NCBI GenBank assembly: GCA_916610825.1
Contig: OU744453.1
Span: 6,857,845 to 6,921,844 of the forward strand
Source: Haliclystus octoradiatus
Lineage: Eukaryota; Cnidaria; Staurozoa; Stauromedusae; Haliclystidae
Length of the DNA: 64,000 nt
Direction: 5' to 3'
The position numbers were made by a program, and so were the translations under genes. A model generated the notes under the pieces. It made no database searches, had not been told where the DNA came from, and saw nothing but the letters and a program-made list of their open reading frames with translations. Shown here one piece after another: positions 1-13,000 of this stretch (within the stretch, counting starts at the first letter, position 1; the number at the start of each line of letters is the position of its first letter).

Positions 1-249
1 AGACAGATTGCTATTGTGAGCTGCATACAGGTAAAACACTTTGTTATTATCAGCAGAGAAGTGGGAACAGTAACTATATTCCCATTCAATTATATATCAT
101 ACTATCACAATCATCAAGCCAAACTATATACTGAATGCTGAAACTTAATCCGGAATCACAGTCTCTCTTAATTTCTTTATTTTTCCCAGATAGGAAACTA
201 TATTTATCAGGTATTTGTTAAATATAAATTATTACCTTTTCATTAACAG

Positions 250-662
250 CAACATCGGCAACTGATGAAATAGTTTGTCATGAAGGTATGCGGGAGCGTC
301 CAGGAATATTTACCTGGAAGTTGGATTCTGGTGACTATAAGATTAAACTTTTCCATGTGAGTGGTATAATTGGCTGCGTTTGGCTTGGGCCCAAGTGGCC
401 TTTCGGATGCCATTTGAATGGGGAAACAGTGACGCAGCTGTTGTCTTACGCATGGAAGGGTGATGTCATCATTCCAACAAGCGAATTTCAAGCTGATGCT
501 TTTGGTGGAGCAGCAACATACATATGGACAGAGAATTACTATCGTTTCTACGAAGGCAGACAGTATGCAATATGGCACAAAGAAGATTACTACAATTGGT
601 TGGATCTTGATAATTATGGTTTTACATGCATGAGAGTATTAGCAACAGCAAAGTCACCATGA
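250..662 (+). CDS. Last exon of secreted-protein family gene Z (5' part outside window)
   Basis: An acceptor (TTAACAG) precedes base 250 and a TGA stop ends at 662. The exon enters in phase 1, so a G from the previous exon completes an Ala codon. The encoded segment (about 137 residues) starts near ATSATDEIVCH and runs through a conserved core with GIFTWKLDSGDYKIK, WPFGC, GGAATYIWTENYYRFY, YAIWHKEDYYNWLDLDNYG and MRVLATAKSP. It has four cysteines and many aromatic residues, and no membrane segment. It is almost identical to the last exon of gene B and close to that of gene A. I do not recognise the domain. From the A, B and C gene models it should be the C-terminal half of a secreted protein; exon 1 and the micro-exon are upstream of the window. 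Splice boundaries are inferred from consensus and phase, with no transcript evidence. Confidence 0.72.
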
Positions 663-842
663 TCATGACCATCTATCCTACCAGCTTTACCATGACCCGT
701 CCTCATGTAATACCAATCGAATTATAGATGCTACTTATTTGGGTATACTTTTTTTTCCAATCATACTAATGCTTTTGATTTTACAAAATATATAGAGTGA
801 ATCTAAATACAGCGTAAAATTATAACAAAAGAGTGCTAATAA

Positions 843-1223
843 TTAAACAAAGAGCCGGGATTTCGCAGAGTCTAATTGTGGGTTGAGTGTAGGCTTGATC
901 TGCCGAATCGCAAGCATTTCATGAATAGGGCAATCAAAGCTATTTTTGCATTTTTTAATTACTCTAAAATTTTTATGGCAATCGCGGACAATGATACTAT
1001 GAGAATGTCGAAGATGCGATCCAATAGCTGATCCGCTATGTCCGTCAATGCGTTGATGTAAGTGTTGGCAAGTGAAACCAACATAACTTGCATCATATAA
1101 GTCACAATGAAAACAATAGACAACGCATTGACGAGACAAGAGCGGTGGCTTAGGCTCACGTAATCGCATATCATCGACAGGTTTTTTAGTATTAAAAATC
1201 GGTCTTGTTACCGATATTACCAC
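843..1223 (-). pseudogene. GIY-YIG endonuclease fragment, inverted copy at Penelope 5' end
   Basis: A minus-strand reading frame of 126 codons matches the C-terminal part of the element, which lies on the plus strand at about 2890-3210. It shows CVVYCFHCDL, YVGFTCQHLHQRIDGHSGSAIG, HLRHSH and IHEMLAIRQIKPTLNPQ, that is, a GIY-YIG-like nuclease with the shared zinc-ligand-like Cys and His residues. It is cut off from the RT by the inversion and is not an independent gene. Confidence 0.82.
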
Positions 1224-1243
1224 TTCAATTTGATAACTGTTTA

Positions 1244-3210
1244 TTTAATGAAACTGAACTTGGAAAGCTACAATATGAGAATGTTATGTCAATACACACT
1301 AAGAAATTTTCAAGAATGCTTAGCCGATGTAGATAAACATATTGTCAACTTATCCTCGTACGAATTATCATTTTTTGAAAAGCTTGTTATATCCAGAGGC
1401 CTTAAATTTTCCCTTTCGCGTCGTAACGTATAACTGATGAAAGTAACGTTTTGCTAGTTTTGAAAAGGCATGTTGGAGGCTTGACAAGTCCCTTTCATCT
1501 GAACAGAAGGAGCTTGCTCTAACAACTCTAACGACCTTAGCAATCAACTACAGCCAACACAGAGGACCCACTGCCCCTAAAAAATTAGTCAGGGCAATAA
1601 AAAGTCTCAAAAGTAAGAAAGATATTGTAATCACGAAGGCTGGTAAAGGAAATGGTGTTGTCGTAATGGATTATAGTTAATACCAGCTACTTTTAAGAAA
1701 GGCGTCTATCGACAAAACTGATAAGTTCCAGCCGTATTGCAAAAGTAGCAAAAATCAAGAGGAAGGCCTCGGAAAATTGACAACCCTTTATTAGAAAGAG
1801 AACGAAAAGTCCAAGAAGCTTTAAAACGAATTATATCTAAACCATTAGCTGACACTCTGTCACCAAAAGGATCAAGACTTGCCCATATTTATGGTCTTCA
1901 TAAGACATGCATAGACCAATTTTATCAATTAGACCAATTATGTCTAGCACTAACTCTTATAACTTTAAATTGGCCAAATGGTTAGAAGAGAAACTAAAGC
2001 CTATATCTATTAATGAATACACTGTAGATGATATATTTCAATTCCGCCAGTAGCGGATGATATTATGGTATCTTATGATGAAGAGTCCCTATTTACTAAT
2101 GTACCCGTAGACGTTAAAATAGACATTTTAGTAGAAAGAGCACTCCTAAATAACTGATTTAACGACACAAATGATTCAAATTTAACAAAAGATGATCTTA
2201 AACAATTACTGCAATATGCCACGAAATATTAGCTATTTACTTTTCAAGGAGAGCTACACGAACAGATAGATGGCGTAGCAATGGGTTAGCCTTTGGGTCC
2301 CTTAGTGGCGAACGTTTTTATGTGTCATATAGAAGACAGATTAAGAGAAAATATCAATCTCCCTGATCATTGTTATCATTATGTTGATGATTTTTTGACA
2401 ATTATGCCAAACCTATACGAAGCAAATAATCTACTTCAAAAGTTGAACAATGAACATCCTGCATTGAAATTTACAATGGTTATAGCGGAACAGAATAAGT
2501 TGCCTTTTTTCGGCGTCTCAATGGAGTTTACTAATAATATAATTGAAACTAGTGTTCATTACAAAGCTACTGATAACGGTCTACTATTACATTATCAGAG
2601 TCATGTAGATTCTAGCTATAAAAAGGCATAATTGATTACCATGCTTGATCGTGCTAATCGGCTCTCATCAACCGATAAAAACTTTGATGAAGAATATATT
2701 ATAATACGTAGTAGATTTTTAGGTTTAAAATATTCAAGTCAATTGATTGAATTTTATATTAACAAATTAAAAAGCAGCATGTTGAAGGTACACTTGATCT
2801 GCCAGTCGCAAGCAGGAGTAAAAATGATATTAACATGATTTTACCCTTTGAGCACCAAATTTCAGAAAAACAGTTATCAAATTTAAGTGGTAATATTGGC
2901 CGTAAGACCGATTTTTCATACTAAAAAACTTGTCGATGATTTGCGATTACGTGAGCCTAAGCCACCGCTCTTTCACGTCAATGCGTTGTCTATTGTATTC
3001 AATGTGACTTGTGTGAAGCAAGTTATGTTGGCTTCAATTGCCAACACTTACATCAACGCATTGACGGACATAGCGGATCAGCTTTTGGATCGCATCTTCG
3101 ACATTCTCATGATATTACTGTCCGCGATTGCCATAAAATATTTCAGAATAATTAAAAAATGCAAAAATCGCTTCGATTTCCTTATTCATGAAATGTTTGC
3201 GATTCGGCAG
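1244..3210 (+). pseudogene. Penelope-like reverse transcriptase plus GIY-YIG endonuclease, decayed
   Basis: The N-terminal region includes SSYELSFFEKLVISRG (near 1360-1410) and KDIVITKAGKGNGVVVMD (near 1618-1672), typical of the segment before the RT. The RT core is best preserved at 2290-2830. It has LGPLVANVFMCHIED, the catalytic YVDDF at about 2380-2394, and a KLPFFGVSMEF motif like the KLPFLDV-type motif of the family. Several in-frame stops (for example within the VAMG/PLGP motif near 2286 and at 2629) and at least one frameshift toward the GIY-YIG part (about 2890-3210) disable it. The same stops occur in the second copy, so most decay predates the segmental duplication. Confidence 0.85.
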
Positions 3211-3218
3211 ATCAAACC

Positions 3219-4039
3219 TAGCCTCACTCCATCACGGCCCTCATTTCCGCGCGGTGCTCCAGTGAGGGCCTATTAAAATTTAAGGTTAAAAAGTGTGCCA
3301 GAAACCAAAAATATGGTGTGCCCAATCACAGCTCACATTGATGTCATGTGAGTTACAGCCAGGTGTTGGTTGGTCAGCCCATCAAAAAATAATACAACGA
3401 GGTGTGAACAAAAATTGAAATTTGCTGAAATCAGCAATTTTGAATTTCAACATTTTGTAAACAAACTGTCGAAGAAAACTTAAAACACCAAGTTTACGGG
3501 ATTATTTTGGATCGAATTGGAGTAACAAAAATAAAAATAATATATTACGTTTATCTCGAAGGACTGTATGAACATTATGATGTTTTTTTGTGGGCGTAGA
3601 ATACAAAACAAAGGGAGAAAACATCTTGTTTTGACGGAGCGATCGCGATCGTTGGGAAATTGTAAGCACTTCCGTCGTTTTGAATCTTGATTTAAATAAT
3701 CAAAATCAAAGAATTATTTAAAATTTAAGATCGATTCACCATAATACAGCATTGCTCTAATTCCAACTTCCACTTCTCCGTAAATATATAATTCAAAATT
3801 GACGATATGATAGAATAAACGATCGAAATATAACCTCTGAGAATGATTCAAGCAAGTTTGTATACATTTTTAGTATTTTATTCACCAACCAGCGCTCGAT
3901 AAAACTTCACCTGACATCAAGGTGCGCTGTGATTGGGCACACCATATTTTTGGTTTCTGGCACACCTTTTAACCTTAAATTTTATTAGGCCCTCACTGGA
4001 GCACCGCGCGGAAATGAGGGCCGTGATGGAATGAGGCTA
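3219..4039. mobile_element. 821-bp non-autonomous DNA transposon with long TIRs, copy 1
   Basis: The ends are inverted repeats of about 120 bp (3219 onward, and the complement of about 3920-4039). They begin TAGCCTCACTCCATCACGGC and contain an internal short palindrome around CCGCGCGG. A 9-bp target duplication flanks it: GATCAAACC at 3210-3218 and GATCAAGCC at 4040-4048 (one mismatch). The uninterrupted Penelope sequence, seen in the inverted left end, carries a single GATCAAGCC. No ORF is present. Long TIRs plus a 9-bp duplication suggest a Mutator-like origin; hAT (8 bp) is the alternative because of boundary ambiguity. Copy 2 at 56896-57716 has the same length and site. Confidence 0.85.
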
Positions 4040-4152
4040 GATCAAGCCTACACTCAACACACAATTAGACTCTGTGAAATCCCGGCTCCTTGTTTAATTA
4101 TTAGCACTCTTTTGTTATAATTTGACGCTGTATTTAGATTCATTATATATAT

Positions 4153-4770
4153 TAGGTAAATTTCCTTTACCACTCTCTTGCCTGACGATGATTATGAAGA
4201 TAACGGAATATTGCCAATTATGTCACTTTTATCGCTGTCATTTATCTCAAAACTAATGGTTTTATGACATTAATAGTTTGAAATTCATTTTGAGAGTTAC
4301 TGCAGATATTGATAGAATATTTAAGTTGAACAACACATATGCACTATACATATGCACATAACAGCTGCACGCGACTTTTGTCTTTATATGCTTGGAATTA
4401 ATGAAAACAAGAGCTACTGGGAAAATGTGTCTTTATTTGAATCTTTCCATACAATGTTAATCAAAGATCTCAAATCCTCTAGCGTTAAGAGGCATTGATG
4501 TTACACTGAAATATAGTAAAAAAAAAACAAATATTCGACAGTATATACTCGACGACCTTTTGAAAAGTGGACATTGTTAAGATAGAGTATAAAAACACGT
4601 AAGACAAAACAAACAATAAGGTGAAACTTTGTGAAATTTTTAACAATTTAGATGTTGAGCATTGAGGGAAACTGTCTTTATTCCCACTTGGAGAAATACG
4701 GAAATTTTGAAGTCGAATATTTTCTGTCAATCTCCTTAAACTGTATAATATTTTTCAATGGGCAGTACAA
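4153..4770. other. Spacer shared by both duplication copies, no gene seen
   Basis: About 620 bp of AT-rich spacer between the Penelope-like element and the Helitron insertion point. It aligns to 57827-58433. Short open frames on either strand show no recognisable motif and differ between the copies by indels. Confidence 0.6.
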
Positions 4771-7700
4771 TCACTTATCTACTTATATTAATAATACTGT
4801 CTGTTTATATCTACTTATATTAATAATACTGTCTGTTTATATATCACAATATTTCTATATTTCTATATTTCTATATTTCGATATTTCGATATTTCGATAT
4901 TTCTGTGTCTGTCCGCGACTTATGTACGTCTTACTGGCGATATAATACGGATAATCCGTTGTCGGGAAATTATGCAAACATTTGTTTCGAGATAACCGTG
5001 TACAGTAACAAATTTGCTGTATGAAAAGTATGGGTCTATGACGTTGTTTTAAAATATTATACTTCATCAGATATTTTATTTGATATCCTTGCATTAAAAA
5101 ATTCAGAGATTTTGAAAAATTTCATAGGTCGATAATCTAGCGGGCAGCCAAATCGAAGTCAAATTGAAATCCCCAGAACAAAAATATTTTGCTTTGAATT
5201 TAAAAGCTGCGTGTAAATTGTTTGAACAAGTGAAACTTAAAACTGAATCAGTTTTATGATAATTAAAACAATACGAATTACTGAGTTACATTGAATTACC
5301 AATATAACTAGGCCAGACAAAATATGTTTTGAAATCAAAGAAACGTAGACCTATTTCATGTAGTGTTGATATCAGCAATACAAATAGCGCGGCACAAACG
5401 CTATGAAATTAAAGAGACTTTAGGTCTTAATTTAATTTATTAATGAAACCAAATGCCGTTCATTACTTTTACCAAAATCGAGATACAAAACATTTCACTC
5501 TTAAAAAGGCTATTTTGATATATAACTTGTGAGAACACTGAGCAAACAATCTGTTTTGAAATGAATAATCTATCGCGGGGCATAAAAACAAATTAACTTG
5601 CAAGAATTTTCAAAATGACGTTGGCGTTCGATCAATTCGAAAAATATTCAAAGTTCGAATAGATTATCTGTCTACAGTTTAAAATTATAGAGTTTAGAAT
5701 TAATCAAGGCATTGCACAAAAGTATTTCTATAATTTATTATTTAATATAAAAAAACGAATCATTTGGTTTTGAGCAGCAAGGCTTTTATTTTCAGATTTT
5801 GCTTCCATAAGTAACGAAGGAATTATAGGCATCGATAAAAATTAAAATTTCATTTTGTTGACTTGCTATACGAATAAGACACAGTATGTTACTACAGTTT
5901 CGAGAATAAAAATAGCGGTGTCTTGTTATTATCGTTGATCAACATTTAATAAAGTAAATTTCAGGTATATCAAATTTAACAAAGTTAAATTGAATTGAGC
6001 GTATGATTTGTGATAAATAATAATAATTATAATATTTTCAGCGTTCAAAAATTTTGCTTTGAATTTAAAAGCACAAAAACATAATTTAAAAACATTTTTA
6101 AATAGTTAATACAGTTTGGATGAGTGTAACAAACCTTGTGTTACAAAAATAAAAGGCGAAAAGGTTGCATGAAATAATCGATCATAGCAAACAATATTTA
6201 TTAAAATACAACTTACCATTTTCCAAATGAGATCCAAATAAAAACTATACGAGCGGCATAATCTCCGAACAACATTTAAATACATAATAGCGGGCTCTCT
6301 GAGTTAATACACCAATCAATAATAAGTTAACAACCATATTTTATCGAAGGAGAATGTACGCCCGATAAGAATAAAATAAAGATTGTCTTTTATTCGAAAT
6401 AATTCTGACAAAAATGATCATTTCATATCGTGATCAAATGCATGGTAAAGTAGATTCATTTTCTACATAGTAAATTATCCTTTTCGTCAGACATCATAAC
6501 ATGAGCATTTAATTATTACCATCGGCTGTGGTATTTATATCTTTGAAGCTGCACTAAACATTTCCACTCTATAAACCATCGCGTCCGTTTCAATAAATTC
6601 TGAATAAATATGCATATCACGAATCTGGCAAAATGAGTTGTTTTCGTTTTTCTATCAAAATAATTAATTTATTCATAATCATCTTTTCTTTCATTCGACA
6701 TCTGTAATGTATTATAAATAGCGCGTAGAAATATTGACAACAAGATGTAACATAATATCAATATCGAATTAGTATAGCGATTTATTATAGAATTTTATTT
6801 CCTTTTAAAAGAATGTTGATGCTATTAGTCTGGAAAATTTGATAACAAGAAGCACTATGAGGTCAACTTTTCACATCTTTTGTTTACTTTTAAAATTTTA
6901 TTTTCAACGAACTCTTAGTATTTTGATAGACTGCCATGAAAATCACAGGCATATTTGCTGAGATTGCAAAGATCAAAAATATATAGACTCATATAGTATC
7001 ATATCATAATATTTTCAGATCATATATATAATTTGAAATTCAATACACGCGCGTGGGTCGGCCTTGTTCAATAATACGTTGTCGAAGCAGTAGGTTTGTT
7101 TATAAGGTCAGTTAAAGCGCTGATATGAGTAAGTAACGGAGTGGCTAATTGGTTAATGCTCTTGTGTGATAATTTCAGGGTCGTCAGTTCAAATCCGCCA
7201 TTCGGCAACCTTTTATCAACGATTTTTCTTATTATTATTTAATATGAAGCAGTAAATCATTTTTAATTAACAAAAGATATCGTTTGATCATGTTAATAAC
7301 AGAAATCAGTGGACCATGTGTCTTGTTGAAGCTAAATTAATTTAATATTGAATGTATCGCATGCAATGCCACGAGTTTCACTGGCCACACTTTGACGGCG
7401 TTATTTTGTGAACAGCACATTAGTGTTGTATATATTGCAATAAAGATTTATGAATCCGAACCGAACGCGATCCGATCGTATCGGGTCAGATTCGGATTAA
7501 TATTTTAGGTCTTCGGATCGGATCGGATTTGAAGTGATTTTTTATGGATAGTTTCAGATTTCGAAATTTGACTAAGTATTTGTAATTATAATAATTAATG
7601 TGTTCTGGCCTCCTTTCAGCACATAAAATAAAGTTTTTCTATGTAGATATAGCTACGTTAAATTATACATTTCAATCGACTCAATTGATGTAAAATAAAT

Positions 7701-7895
7701 TAAACTTTTATCAAAGGAATGATTAAGATGTATTGATTAATGCTACATCGTTTCAATGCGTATTGTGTCTCATGATCTCCTCCAGAGTTCATACTCCGTA
7801 TTATACAGCGATAGTCAGCTTAGTCAATTGTTTAATTATAAGTGATCTGAAAGTTTTATCATAGAAGGTCCATAATGGACTACACTCATTGCTAG
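4771..7895 (+). mobile_element. Helitron unit 1
   Basis: Full-length unit with a doubled 5' segment: the stretch around CTACTTATATTAATAATACT occurs twice (about 4779 and 4818). It is followed by a short tandem run of TATTTCTA/TATTTCGA, a long non-coding body, a tRNA-like block at about 7130-7201, a GATCGGATCGGAT-rich patch near 7470-7530 and the 3' hairpin ending in CTAG at 7895. It joins unit 2 with no spacer. Confidence 0.85.
7130..7201 (+). other. tRNA-like / pol III promoter-like block in Helitron unit 1
   Basis: The block has an A-box-like GTGGCTAATTGGTTAATGC and, about 40 bp later, a B-box-like GTCAGTTCAAATCC. Matching blocks occur at about 12352-12422, 15432-15502 and 34175-34242 in the other complete units. 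No clean acceptor stem is visible, so this looks like a tRNA-derived (SINE-like) segment, not a functional tRNA gene. Confidence 0.5.
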
Positions 7896-10031
7896 TATCA
7901 CAATATTTCTATATTTCTATATTTCTATATTTCGATATTTCGATATTTCGATATTTCTGTGTCTGTCCGCGACTTATGTACGTCTTACTGGCGATATAAT
8001 ACGGATAATCCGTTGTCGGGAAATTATGCAAACATTTGTTTCGAGATAACCGTGTACAGTAACAAATTTGTTGTATGAAAAGTATGGGTCTATGACGTTG
8101 TTTTAAAATATTATACTTCATCAGATATTTTATTTGATATCCTTGCATTAAAAAATTCAGAGATTTTGAAAAATTTCATAGGTCGATAATCTAGCGGGCA
8201 GCCAAATCGAAGTCAAATTGAAATCCCCAGAACAAAAATATTTTGCTTTGAATTTAAAAGCTGCGTGTAAATTGTTTGAACAAGTGAAACTTAAAACTGA
8301 ATCAGTTTTATGATAATTAAAACAATACGAATTACTGAGTTACATTGAATTACCAATATAACTAGGCCAGACAAAATATGTTTTGAAATCAAAGAAACGT
8401 AGACCTATTTCATGTAGTGTTGATATCAGCAATACAAATAGCGCGGCACAAACGCTATGAAATTAAAGAGACTTTAGGTCTTAATTTAATTTATTAATGA
8501 AACCAAATGCCGTTCATTACTTTTACCAAAATCGAGATACAAAACATTTCACTCTTAAAAAGGCTATTTTGATATATAACTTGTGAGAACACTGAGCAAA
8601 CAATCTGTTTTGAAATGAATAATCTATCGCGGGGCATAAAAACAAATTAACTTGCAAGAATTTTCAAAATGACGTTGGCGTTCGATCAATTCGAAAAATA
8701 TTCAAAGTTCGAATAGATTATCTGTCTACAGTTTAAAATTATAGAGTTTAGAATTAATCAAGGCATTGCACAAAAGTATTTCTATAATTTATTATTTAAT
8801 ATAAAAAAACGAATCATTTGGTTTTGAGCAGCAAGGCTTTTATTTTCAGATTTTGCTTCCATAAGTAACGAAGGAATTATAGGCATCGATAAAAATTAAA
8901 ATTTCATTTTGTTGACTTGCTATACGAATAAGACACAGTATGTTACTACAGTTTCGAGAATAAAAATAGCGGTGTCTTGTTATTATCGTTGATCAACATT
9001 TAATAAAGTAAATTTCAGGTATATCAAATTTAACAAAGTTAAATTGAATTGAGCGTATGATTTGTGATAAATAATAATAATTATAATATTTTCAGCGTTC
9101 AAAAATTTTGCTTTGAATTTAAAAGCACAAAAACATAATTTAAAAACATTTTTAAATAGTTAATACAGTTTGGATGAGTGTAACAAACCTTGTGTTACAA
9201 AAATAAAAGGCGAAAAGGTTGCATGAAATAATCGATCATAGCAAACAATATTTATTAAAATACAACTTACCATTTTCCAAATGAGATCCAAATAAAAACT
9301 ATACGAGCGGCATAATCTCCGAACAACATTTAAATACATAATAGCGGGCTCTCTGAGTTAATACACCAATCAATAATAAGTTAACAACCATATTTTATCG
9401 AAGGAGAATGTACGCCCGATAAGAATAAAATAAAGATTGTCTTTTATTCGAAATAATTCTGACAAAAATGATCATTTCATATCGTGATCAAATGCATGGT
9501 AAAGTAGATTCATTTTCTACATAGTAAATTATCCTTTTCGTCAGACATCATAACATGAGCATTTAATTATTACCATCGGCTGTGGTATTTATATCTTTGA
9601 AGCTGCACTAAACATTTCCACTCTATAAACCATCGCGTCCGTTTCAATAAATTCTGAATAAATATGCATATCACGAATCTGGCAAAATGAGTTGTTTTCG
9701 TTTTTCTATCAAAATAATTAATTTATTCATAATCATCTTTTCTTTCATTCGACATCTGTAATGTATTATAAATAGCGCGTAGAAATATTGACAACAAGAT
9801 GTAACATAATATCAATATCGAATTAGTATAGCGATTTATTATAGAATTTTATTTCCTTTTAAAAGAATGTTGATGCTATTAGTCTGGAAAATTTGATAAC
9901 AAGAAGCACTATGAGGTCAACTTTTCACATCTTTTGTTTACTTTTAAAATTTTATTTTCAACGAACTCTTAGTATTTTGATAGACTGCCATGAAAATCAC
10001 AGGCCTGCTTGCTGAGATTGCAAAGATCAAA
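7896..10031 (+). mobile_element. Helitron unit 2, truncated at both ends
   Basis: It starts at TATCACAATATTTC, lacking the first roughly 30 bp of the unit, directly after the CTAG of unit 1. It is nearly identical to unit 1 over about 2.1 kb and stops at ...GCAAAGATCAAA near 10031. The distal roughly 0.9 kb, including the tRNA-like block and the 3' hairpin, is missing. Confidence 0.82.
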
Positions 10032-13000
10032 ATAAAAAAATAAATAATCAGATAAAGTATATTATTTTAAAACAACGTCATAGACCCATACTTTTCATAC
10101 AACAAATTTGTTACTGTACACGGTTATCTCGACACAAATGTTTGCATAATTTCCCGACAACGGATTATCCGTATTATATCGCCAGTAAGACGTACATAAG
10201 TCGCGGACAGACACAGAAATATCGAAATATCGAAATATCGAAATATAGAAATATAGAAATATAGAAATATTGTGATATATAAACAGACAGTATTATTAAT
10301 ATAAGTATTGTCCTTGCATTAAAAAATTCAGAGATTTTGAAAAATTTCATAGGTCGATAATCTAGCGGGCAGCCAAATCGAATTCAAATTGAAATCCCCA
10401 GAACAAAAATATTTTGCTTTGAATTTAAAAGCTGCGTGTAAATTGTTTGAGCAAGTGAAACTTGAAAATGAATCAGTTTTATGATAATTAAAACAATACG
10501 AAATACTGAATTACATTGAATTACCAGTATAAATAGGCCAAACAAAATATGTTTTGAAATCAAAGAAACGTAGACTTATTTCATGTAGTGTTGATATCAG
10601 CAATACATATAGCGCTGCACAAACGCTATGAAAATTAAAGAGACTTTAGGTCTTTAATTTATAAATGAAACAAAATGCCGTTCATTACTTTTCACAAAAT
10701 CGAGATACAAAACATTTCACTTTTAAAAAGGCTATTTTGATATATAATTTGTGAGAACACTGAGCAAACAATCTGTTTTGAAATGAATAATCTATCGCGG
10801 GGCATAAAAACAAATTAACTTTCAAGAATTTTCAAAATGACGTTGGCGTTCGATCAATTCGCAAAATATTCAAAGTTCGAATAGATTATCTGTCTACAGT
10901 ATAAAATTATAGAGTTTAGAACTAATCAAGGCATTGCACAAAAGTATTTCTATAATTTATTAGTGAATATAAAAATATGAATCATTTGGTTATGAGCAGG
11001 CAGGCTTTTATTTTCAGATTTTGCTTCAATAATTAACGAAGGAATTATAGGCATCGATTAAAATTAAAATTTCATTTTGTTGACTTGCTATACGAATAAC
11101 ACACAGTATGTTACTACAGTTTCGAGAATAAAAATAGCGATGTCTTGTTATTATCGTTGATCAACATTTAATAAAGTTAATTTTTTCAGGTATATCAAAT
11201 TCAACAAAGTTAAATTGAATTGAGCGTATGATTTGTGATAAATAATAATAATTATAATATTTTCAGCGTTCAAAAATTTTGCTTTGAATTTAAAAGCACA
11301 AAAACATAATTTAAAAACATTTTTAAATAGTTAATACAGTTTGGATGAGTGTAACAAACCTTGTGTTACAAAAATAAAAAGCGAAAAGGTTGCATGAAAT
11401 AATCGATCATAGCAAACAATATTTATTAAAATACAACTTACCATTTTCCAAATGAGATCCAAATAAAAACTATACGAGCGGCATAATCTCCGAACAACAT
11501 TTAAATACATAATAGCGGGTTCTCTGAGTTAATACACCAATCAATAATAAGTTAACAACCATATTTTATCGAAGGAGAATGTACGCCCGATAAGAATAAA
11601 ATAAAGATTGTCTTTTATTCGAAATAATTCTGACAAAAATGATCATTTCATATCGTGATCAAATGCATGGTAAAGTAGATTCATTTTCTACATAGTAAAT
11701 TATCCTTTTCGTCAGACATCATAACATGAGCATTTAAATATTACCATCGGCTGTGGTATTTTATATCTTTGAAGCTGCACTAAACATTTCCACTCTATAA
11801 ACCATCGCGTCAGTTTCAATAAATTCTGAATAAATGCATATCACGAATCTGGCAAAATGAGTTGTTTTCGTTTTTCTATCAAAATAATTAATTTATTCAT
11901 AATCATCTTTTCTTTCATTCGACATCTGTAATGTATTATAAATAGCGCGTAGAAATATTGACAACAAGATGTAACATAATATCAATATCGAATTAGTATA
12001 GCGATTTATTATAGAATTTTATTTCATTTTAAAAGAATGTTGATGCTATTATTCTGGAAAATTTGATAACAAGAAGCACTATGAGGTCAACTTTTCATAT
12101 CTTTTGTTTACTTTTAAAATTTTATTTTCAACGAACTCTTAGTATTTTGATAGACTGCCATGAAAATCACAGGCCTGCTTGCTGAGATTGCAAAGATCAA
12201 AAATATATAGGCTCATATACTATCATATCATAATATTTTCAGATTATATATAATTTGATTTTCAATACACGCGCGTGGGTCGGCTTTGTTCAATAATACG
12301 TTGTCGAAGCAGTAGGTTTGTTGACCACTTCAGTTAAAGCACCGATAACAAAAAGTAAGGTAGTGGCCGATTGGTTAATGCCCTGGTATTTCAATATCAG
12401 GGTCGTCAGTTCAAATCCGCCATATTGCAATTTTTATCAACGATTTTTCTGATTTTTTTTAATATGAAGCAGTAAATCATTTTTAATTAACAAAAGATAT
12501 CGTTTGATCATGTTAATAACAGAAATCAGTGGACCATGTGTCTTGTTGAAGCTAAATTAATTTAATATTGAATCTATCGCATGCAATGCCACGAGTTTCA
12601 CTGGCCACACTTTGACGGCGTTATTTTGTGAACACCACATTAGTGTTGTATATATTGCAATAAAGATTTATGAATTCGAACCGAACGCGATCCGATCGTA
12701 TCGGGTCAGATTCGGGTTAATATTTTAGGTCTTCGGATCGGATCGGATTTGAACTTATTTTTTGTGGATAGTTTCAGATTTCGAAATTTGACTGAGTATT
12801 TGTAATTTATAATAATTGTGTTCTGGCTTCCTTTCAACACATAAAATAAAGTTTTTCTATGTAGACAAAGCTACGTTAAATTATACATTTCAATCGACTC
12901 AATTGATGTGAAATAAATTAAATTTTTATTAAAGGAATGATTAAGATGTATTGATTAATGCTACATCGTTTCAATGCATATTGTGTCTCATGTTCTCCTC

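Larger units (their letters stand above)
790..4152 (+). mobile_element. Penelope-like retroelement with inverted tail, decayed, copy 1
   Basis: The sense-strand body (about 1244-3210, resuming at 4049-4152) encodes a Penelope-type reverse transcriptase followed by a GIY-YIG endonuclease. The left end (790-1243) is an inverted copy of the element's own 3' end, so both outer ends carry the same roughly 450-bp sequence in opposite orientation. Such partial inverted copies at the 5' side are known for Penelope-like elements. In-frame stops and frameshifts show it is dead. A TIR element (3219-4039) is inserted in its 3' end. The whole structure is repeated at 54451-57826. Confidence 0.88.
1..4770 (+). 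repeat. Segmental duplication, copy 1, left arm
   Basis: Base 1 onward aligns collinearly with 53665 onward, through the last exon of gene Z (or gene B), the Penelope-like element and its embedded TIR element, up to base 4770 (58433 in copy 2). Differences are scattered substitutions and small indels. The homology already exists at base 1, so the true left boundary is outside the window. At 4771 copy 1 is interrupted by the Helitron array and resumes at 34936. Confidence 0.93.

Noticed and set aside
4855..5094. Repeated 79-codon minus-strand ORF (also 7909-8148, similar at 16220-16453)
   Set aside because: It repeats only because the Helitron units repeat. It is broken in units 3 and 4 and covers the TATTTCKA tandem run.
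7130..7201. Functional tRNA gene
   Set aside because: A- and B-box-like words are present, but no acceptor stem or convincing cloverleaf is visible, and the block travels with the Helitron units.
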